From: a bacterium BMS3Abin06
GTDB lineage: Bacteria > Nitrospirota > Thermodesulfovibrionia > UBA6902
Assembly: GCA_002897895.1 (NCBI GenBank)
Contig: BDSY01000041.1
Span: 1-64,000 of the forward strand
Length of the DNA stretch: 64,000 nt
Direction of reading: 5' to 3'
A program made the translations under genes and the position numbers. Every line of letters starts with the position of its first letter. The first letter of the stretch is position 1. The notes under the pieces were generated by a model. It was not told where the DNA came from and did not search any database. It saw only the letters and a list, made by a program, of their open reading frames with translations. Shown piece by piece: positions 59,779 through 64,000 of this stretch.

Positions 59779-60720
59779 TTAAGGATCGGATCTTACTTTC
59801 CTGAAGTATTCAATAGTCTTTTTAAGCCCGTCCTCAAGTCTAACCTTAGGATTCCACTTGAGAGCCTTTTTGGCAAGAGTGATTTTAGGTTGACGCTGAG
59901 TAGGGTCATCATGCGGCAAGGGTTTGAAAATGATCCTGGATTTTGACCCGGTTAATTCAATAACCTTGTGGGCAAGTTCAAGAATTGTAAATTCCACCGG
60001 GTTGCCGAGATTTACCGGACCTGTAACATCATCCGGTGAGTTCATAAGTTTTACAAACCCGTCGATCAGGTCATCAACATAACAAAAGCTCCGTGTCTGT
60101 TTTCCTTTACCGTATACTGTAATGGGTTTTCCTTTCAGGGCCTGCATGATGAAGTTGCTCACCACACGGCCGTCATCCGGATGCATCCTCGGGCCATAGG
60201 TGTTAAATATCCTTGCGACTTTTATTTTGAGATTATGCTGGCGATTGTAATCAAAGAAGAGAGTTTCGGCACACCGTTTCCCTTCATCATAGCATGAGCG
60301 GAAACCAATAGGATTTACATTACCCCAGTATGATTCCGGCTGAGGATGAATCCGGGGGTCTCCGTAAACCTCGGAAGTTGATGCCTGAAAAATTTTAGCC
60401 TTTACCCTCTTGGCAAGCCCGAGCATATTGATAGCGCCATTGACGGATGTCTTGGTTGTCTGAACCGGATCAAACTGATAATGAATAGGTGAAGCCGGGC
60501 ATGCGAGATTGTAAATCTCATCAACTTCAACATAAAGAGGAAAACAGATATCATGTCTGATAATTTCAAACAAAGGGTTTTTGAGATAGTTGACAATGTT
60601 AGACCGGCTGCCTGTATAAAAATTATCAACGCACAAAACTTCATGACCTTCATTCAACAATTTTTCACATAGATGTGATCCGAGAAAACCTGCACCACCT
60701 GTAATAAGTATTCTTTTCAT
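59779..60720 (-). CDS. UDP-glucuronate decarboxylase (UXS)
   Basis: 313 aa short-chain NAD-dependent epimerase/decarboxylase. Converts UDP-glucuronate to UDP-xylose for surface glycans. '[16 protein letters not shown]' (NAD), catalytic '[26 protein letters not shown]' and 'SCYDEGKR' (Tyr-x3-Lys), '[11 protein letters not shown]', '[13 protein letters not shown]' identify UXS rather than GalE. It is directly upstream of fdhA on the same strand (19 bases), probably chance adjacency. Confidence 0.92.
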   Translation of the reverse strand: MKRILITGGAGFLGSHLCEKLLNEGHEVLCVDNFYTGSRSNIVNYLKNPLFEIIRHDICFPLYVEVDEIYNLACPASPIHYQFDPVQTTKTSVNGAINMLGLAKRVKAKIFQASTSEVYGDPRIHPQPESYWGNVNPIGFRSCYDEGKRCAETLFFDYNRQHNLKIKVARIFNTYGPRMHPDDGRVVSNFIMQALKGKPITVYGKGKQTRSFCYVDDLIDGFVKLMNSPDDVTGPVNLGNPVEFTILELAHKVIELTGSKSRIIFKPLPHDDPTQRQPKITLAKKALKWNPKVRLEDGLKKTIEYFRKVRSDP

Positions 60721-60826
60721 ATTGTCATCACCTCAGAAAATAGATTGTCTTCTAATATACACAAAATGAACAAATTAGTTCATTATCTTTTTACATGGTC
60801 AGTAATTCCCGGTAAAAACCGGTGCA

Positions 60827-60904
60827 AGATTGCTTCATCGCTGAAGCTCTTCGCAATGACATCGCGAAAACCTTTTCTGTTATTGCGAGCGGAGAGAAGC
60901 AATC
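60827..60904. repeat. REP-like palindromic repeat (AGATTGCTTC type)
   Basis: AGATTGCTTC...CGCAATGAC and TTATTGCGAGC...GAAGCAATCT form a long imperfect palindrome. Elements with the same core ('gcgaagcaatct', 'attgcgagcg') are very common in many bacterial genomes. A small CCGG-TAAAAA-CCGG hairpin lies just before it. Intergenic between UXS and PilZ. Confidence 0.75.
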
Positions 60905-61019
60905 TCAATGCGTTACAAATTCACCGAAAATTGCCGGGTTTATTGCGGCTCCCCCGGACATCGGCAGGTTTAATTGAGGAATAAGCTCAAGACTTAATTT
61001 CATTCATCCGATATAAAGG

Positions 61020-61472
61020 TTGATGGATACTAATGGCCGCGGCAGAAGAAGACACAGACGGGTAACATTTGTCTATCCCGTTGAATTCAGGATACTCTTG
61101 CCGGATTTTGAGAACAGGTCTTTCAGGGGGTTGTTTTCGCTTATATCATTGAGCGGAGCCTTGTTTCAGTTTAAAGATAAATACGGACTGATAGAAGCGG
61201 CTAAAGTTATTAATTCCCGCGTAAAACTCAAAATTGCACTGCCCCAGGGGGAGCAAATCTTCCTCTTTGCGAGGATACGATCTGTGAGAAGAGCGGATTC
61301 AAAACACGACTTATCTTTCATGTTCGGGGTTGAATTCGAAGACCTGGCTGAATGGCAACTGGGAATAATCGAGAGTATCATCAGTTTGAGAAACAGGGAT
61401 CAAAAAATGATGTGGAATCTCTGGGACGGCTACGCAGGGCAAGGTAAGAGGCAGGGAGAGCATGGAAGATGA
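61020..61472 (+). CDS. PilZ-domain protein paired with a MinD-like ATPase
   Basis: 150 aa. Basic N-terminus 'GRGRRRHRRV' followed by 'YPVEFRIL' and 'SLISLSGALFQF' (for D/NxSxxG) fits a PilZ c-di-GMP receptor. The remainder is a beta barrel with 'IRSVRRADSKHDLSFMFGVEF'. Its end overlaps the MinD-like gene by 11 bases, suggesting linked function in polar organelle, motility or chemotaxis control. Confidence 0.75.
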   Translation: MMDTNGRGRRRHRRVTFVYPVEFRILLPDFENRSFRGLFSLISLSGALFQFKDKYGLIEAAKVINSRVKLKIALPQGEQIFLFARIRSVRRADSKHDLSFMFGVEFEDLAEWQLGIIESIISLRNRDQKMMWNLWDGYAGQGKRQGEHGR

Positions 61473-62373
61473 ACTGAAAAAAAGGCTCTGGGCAATAGGC
61501 GGCGGCAAAGGGGGTGTCGGTAAAAGTATTACCACCGTGATGCTGGGCGCGATGCTGGCAAGGCTCGGGAAAAAGGTGCTTCTGGTAGATGCGGACCTCG
61601 GCGGCAGCAATTTGCATACATTTCTGGGGATCAGGTATCCTGCACATACACTCGCGGATTTTATTCACCGGAAGGTGGAAGACATAGATCACGTTATTAT
61701 GGATACCCGGATTAAGAATTTAACACTTATCTGCGGCGCTGATGATATCCTTGGCCTGGCTAACCCCAAGTATACCCAAAAAATGCGAATATTTAATCAA
61801 TTAAAAAAAATAAAGGCTGATATGATCCTGCTTGATCTTGGCGCCGGGACATCTTTTACAACAATAGACTTCTTCCTTTATGCCCCAAATAAGATTATTG
61901 TCCTTTCTCCTGTTATTACTTCCCTGCAGAATGCCTACGGATTTATCAAGAGCAGCCTCTACCGCGGGATAAACAGGCTCTTCAGCAATGACCCGCAGTG
62001 CCTTGATCTTGTCAATAGAGGAATGGGTTTAGTTGAAGTTGACAGGATTGAATCTATAGATGAGTTGAAGAGCGCTGTCAGGTCCATAGGAGAAGAACAG
62101 CATAATAAACTCTCCGGATACCTTGATGAATTCAGGGTAAATCTTATCGTTAATAATGTAAAAAATGGCAATGAAACCAATATTGGCTGCATCCTTCAGA
62201 GTGTTGCCAATAATTACCTCAGCCTGAATCCCGGGTATCTGGGACATATAAATTTCGACCCCATGCTGGATAAGCATATCAACGAAATGTCGGCCTTTTC
62301 GAGCAATTGTGGTACCGGCATATCCGGCAGCTGCATCTACGACATAGCAAACAAGATCATAAAGCAGACCTGA
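61462..62373 (+). CDS. MinD/ParA-like ATPase (FlhG/FleN type)
   Basis: 303 aa. Deviant Walker A 'GGGKGGVGKSITTVMLG' (signature Lys early), switch I 'VDADLGGSNLHTFLG', switch II 'DMILLDLGAGTSFTTIDFF' and 'PNKIIVLSPVITSLQNAYGFIKSSLYRG' resemble FleN/FlhG-like ATPases that number or place flagella or other polar machines. The typical C-terminal amphipathic helix is not evident. Convergent with the chemotaxis receptor gene. Confidence 0.85.
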   Translation: MEDELKKRLWAIGGGKGGVGKSITTVMLGAMLARLGKKVLLVDADLGGSNLHTFLGIRYPAHTLADFIHRKVEDIDHVIMDTRIKNLTLICGADDILGLANPKYTQKMRIFNQLKKIKADMILLDLGAGTSFTTIDFFLYAPNKIIVLSPVITSLQNAYGFIKSSLYRGINRLFSNDPQCLDLVNRGMGLVEVDRIESIDELKSAVRSIGEEQHNKLSGYLDEFRVNLIVNNVKNGNETNIGCILQSVANNYLSLNPGYLGHINFDPMLDKHINEMSAFSSNCGTGISGSCIYDIANKIIKQT

Positions 62374-62434
62374 GAATGCCCGGCTTGTCAGCCGGATTAT
62401 CTGTGAGTAAACCCGGTCGGGTTGTCAGGAATAA

Positions 62435-64000
62435 CTATGCTGGGATGCTGTTTACGCGCTCATCATTCTTCAATGTTCCATCCGGATGATCTTCAGCGGT
62501 TTTACTTACTTTAAATCCTTTTGTGGAGTTCTTTAGCTCAGTTGCTACAATGGCAAGGTTTTGAATTTCATTAAACACATCCTTTGACATCTTCTGCATA
62601 TTGTTTGATATATCTGCTGTGCGATCTATGTTCCCTGCCACTTCACCTGCTGCTGCCGACTGCTCATCAACCGCTGTGGCAATCCGGGTTATCTGGTCAC
62701 GAGCCCTTGCCACCGATTCTACAATGGATTGCAGGGAATTCCCGAGGTCCCTGATATATTCCGTTGCCTTTGTAACCTCTTCTGATGCCTCCCCCATGGA
62801 CCTGGTTGTCTGCTCGGATTCTTTCTGCACTACCCCGATTTTTTCTGATATCTCTGCGGTTGCCTTTATGGTGCTCTCTGCAAGTTTTTTCACTTCATCG
62901 GCAACAACTGCAAAACCCCTTCCCTGTTCGCCGGCCCTTGCAGCCTCAATAGCCGCATTAAGGGCAAGAAGGTTTGTCTGGTCTGCTATGCTGCTTATTA
63001 CCGTTACTATCTCCCCTATTTCGAGTACGCTTTTATTCAGTTTTTCTATCTCTGCAGCAAGTTCTACGGTAGATGTGTAAACACGCTCCACTGTCTCTAC
63101 AGTTCCGAGGGCCGCTTCTTTGCCTTTCTCAGCAGTATGAATTGCCTCAGAAGACGTGTCTGCCGCCACTAATGCATTTTGCGCAATCTCTGTAATTGTC
63201 TGGCTCAGTTCCTCTGTGGCGGCGGCAGCCTGTGTTGTCTGATCATGCTGCTCCCGGGCCCCATTTGATGTCTGCTCCGCCCTCTCCTGCAAGATATCCA
63301 CAGCAGATACAACTCTGGCAGATGATGCGAGTATGCGGTTTATTATATCACTGAAAGACTGAACCATTAAATTGAAGTTCCGGGCAATATCTCCTATTTC
63401 ATTGTTTGCCCTGTAATCAACGCTTACTCCCAAATCTCCTTTGCCTACAGCGACTATCCTGCCCGATATGTTTTCAATAGGGCGTATTATTAATTTAAAC
63501 AGCGCAACTCCCGCAAGGATCAGTATAACGACCGTAACTGAAGTTGAAACAATTATAAAAACACCTGTCCTCTTAAGAAATGCGCTGCGCTCTTCATTAA
63601 CGCCGTCCAGGTTTTCCTGGTATATATTTGCCAGCCCCCCGATGAGCGGTTCGATGGAATCCGCAGCGACGCTGAAATTGTCCACATAATATTCCTGCTT
63701 TGATTCCGGATTCCCTATTTTGACAAGCTCATTGGCGCTCCGGAAGAGCTCCTGATTTTTACGGACGAGCGCTTCGACTATTACCTTCTCTTCAGCATCC
63801 ATAGGCTTATGGCTCTCAAGGTATTTTGCCAGAGAGGATTTTTTGTGATCGAGCTCCCCTTCAAACGGCCAGTCCTCAATCACATAATCAGTCATCATAT
63901 TCATCCAGGGAATAAGCTCCAGATAGCTTCGCATAAGATGATTCTTCATCTCCAACAAATGGTTTCCTCTCTCTTCCAGGGTCTTCAGTTTACCTGACAT
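62435..64000 (-). CDS. Methyl-accepting chemotaxis protein (5' end off window)
   Basis: 521 aa visible; the ATG at the window edge gives no first membrane helix, so the true start probably lies beyond. Residues 1-140 are a helical periplasmic sensor with '[19 protein letters not shown]'; membrane helix about 148-170; HAMP about 170-225 ('[19 protein letters not shown]'); signalling tip '[22 protein letters not shown]' and '[10 protein letters not shown]' near 345-375. Methylation Glu/Gln pairs flank it. It feeds CheA/CheW, not in the window. Confidence 0.9.
   Translation of the reverse strand: MSGKLKTLEERGNHLLEMKNHLMRSYLELIPWMNMMTDYVIEDWPFEGELDHKKSSLAKYLESHKPMDAEEKVIVEALVRKNQELFRSANELVKIGNPESKQEYYVDNFSVAADSIEPLIGGLANIYQENLDGVNEERSAFLKRTGVFIIVSTSVTVVILILAGVALFKLIIRPIENISGRIVAVGKGDLGVSVDYRANNEIGDIARNFNLMVQSFSDIINRILASSARVVSAVDILQERAEQTSNGAREQHDQTTQAAAATEELSQTITEIAQNALVAADTSSEAIHTAEKGKEAALGTVETVERVYTSTVELAAEIEKLNKSVLEIGEIVTVISSIADQTNLLALNAAIEAARAGEQGRGFAVVADEVKKLAESTIKATAEISEKIGVVQKESEQTTRSMGEASEEVTKATEYIRDLGNSLQSIVESVARARDQITRIATAVDEQSAAAGEVAGNIDRTADISNNMQKMSKDVFNEIQNLAIVATELKNSTKGFKVSKTAEDHPDGTLKNDERVNSIPA

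Noticed and set aside
1-64000. tRNA, rRNA or CRISPR arrays
   Set aside because: I looked for T-loop-like GTTCRAATCC strings, rRNA-like conserved stretches and regularly spaced 25-40 bp repeats and saw none.

Overview
The window reads as a piece of an anaerobic Gram-negative chromosome. Lipid A/Kdo genes (kdsA, kdsD, kdsC), an Mla-type lipid transporter, a futalosine-pathway menaquinone gene (mqnD), a pentaheme cytochrome, a formate dehydrogenase that uses selenocysteine, and TauE/SafE, GcvH/Lpd and QueC genes fit Nitrospirota (Thermodesulfovibrionia-like) or a related anaerobic lineage. That placement is inferred from gene content only; there is no rRNA or other marker to prove it.

Layout. 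1-117: left end of an IS200/IS605-type element whose transposase would lie off the window. 432-4471: greA, pyrK, pyrD, a SAM hydroxide adenosyltransferase and a glycosyltransferase. 4513-7665: an Fe-S/sulfur operon (Rrf2 regulator, TusA-like protein, IscS-like protein with an altered PLP site, IscU) ending in mqnD. 7781-12026 (minus): DAHP synthase/chorismate mutase, ilvE, pcm and an FAD dehydrogenase. 12320-13782: TauE/SafE permease with a small membrane partner. 14121-18376: surface-polysaccharide type genes. 18522-22035: ispA, dxs, tlyA. 22166-25350: cNMP-binding protein and mlaEFDC. 25351-27661: relic-rich region with two toxin-antitoxin pairs and fragments of others. 27864-30942: PilZ protein and a ketosynthase / ACP-zinc-ribbon / SDR cluster. 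31147-38022: thioredoxin-like protein, gcvH-lpd, kdsA-kdsD-kdsC-pgsA-plsY-queC. 38156-41578: SNF2 helicase. 41783-45125: UGA-containing glutaredoxin, copZ, copA. 45283-46653: pentaheme cytochrome. 46981-51487: methyltransferases, an ECF sigma/anti-sigma/Spy-like operon and a lipoprotein glycoside hydrolase. 51763-54157: gene-poor graveyard. 54158-60720 (minus): Cdd1-like protein, M50 protease, NAD-dependent formate dehydrogenase, UXS. 61020-64000: PilZ, MinD-like ATPase, chemotaxis receptor.

Main discoveries. (1) Two genes that the ORF track breaks or misses are best read through UGA as selenocysteine: a 78-aa glutaredoxin with a UxxC active site (41783-42019) and the formate dehydrogenase catalytic subunit (57069-59759). 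Both have a bacterial-SECIS-like hairpin just after the UGA. (2) The IscS homologue has Gln in place of the PLP Schiff-base lysine, plus further changes in the PLP pocket, while the catalytic Cys loop and an intact IscU neighbour remain. (3) Three short non-coding element families (143, 150 and 145 bp; 2, 3 and 2 copies) have different terminal inverted repeats but the same internal pair of facing hairpins; one family has clear target duplications. (4) 7-bp tandem repeats sit in intra-operon gaps just ahead of pcm, kdsC and queC, with related heptamers inside copA and queC. (5) A methyltransferase/Cdd1 convergent cassette exists twice, each copy having lost the opposite gene.
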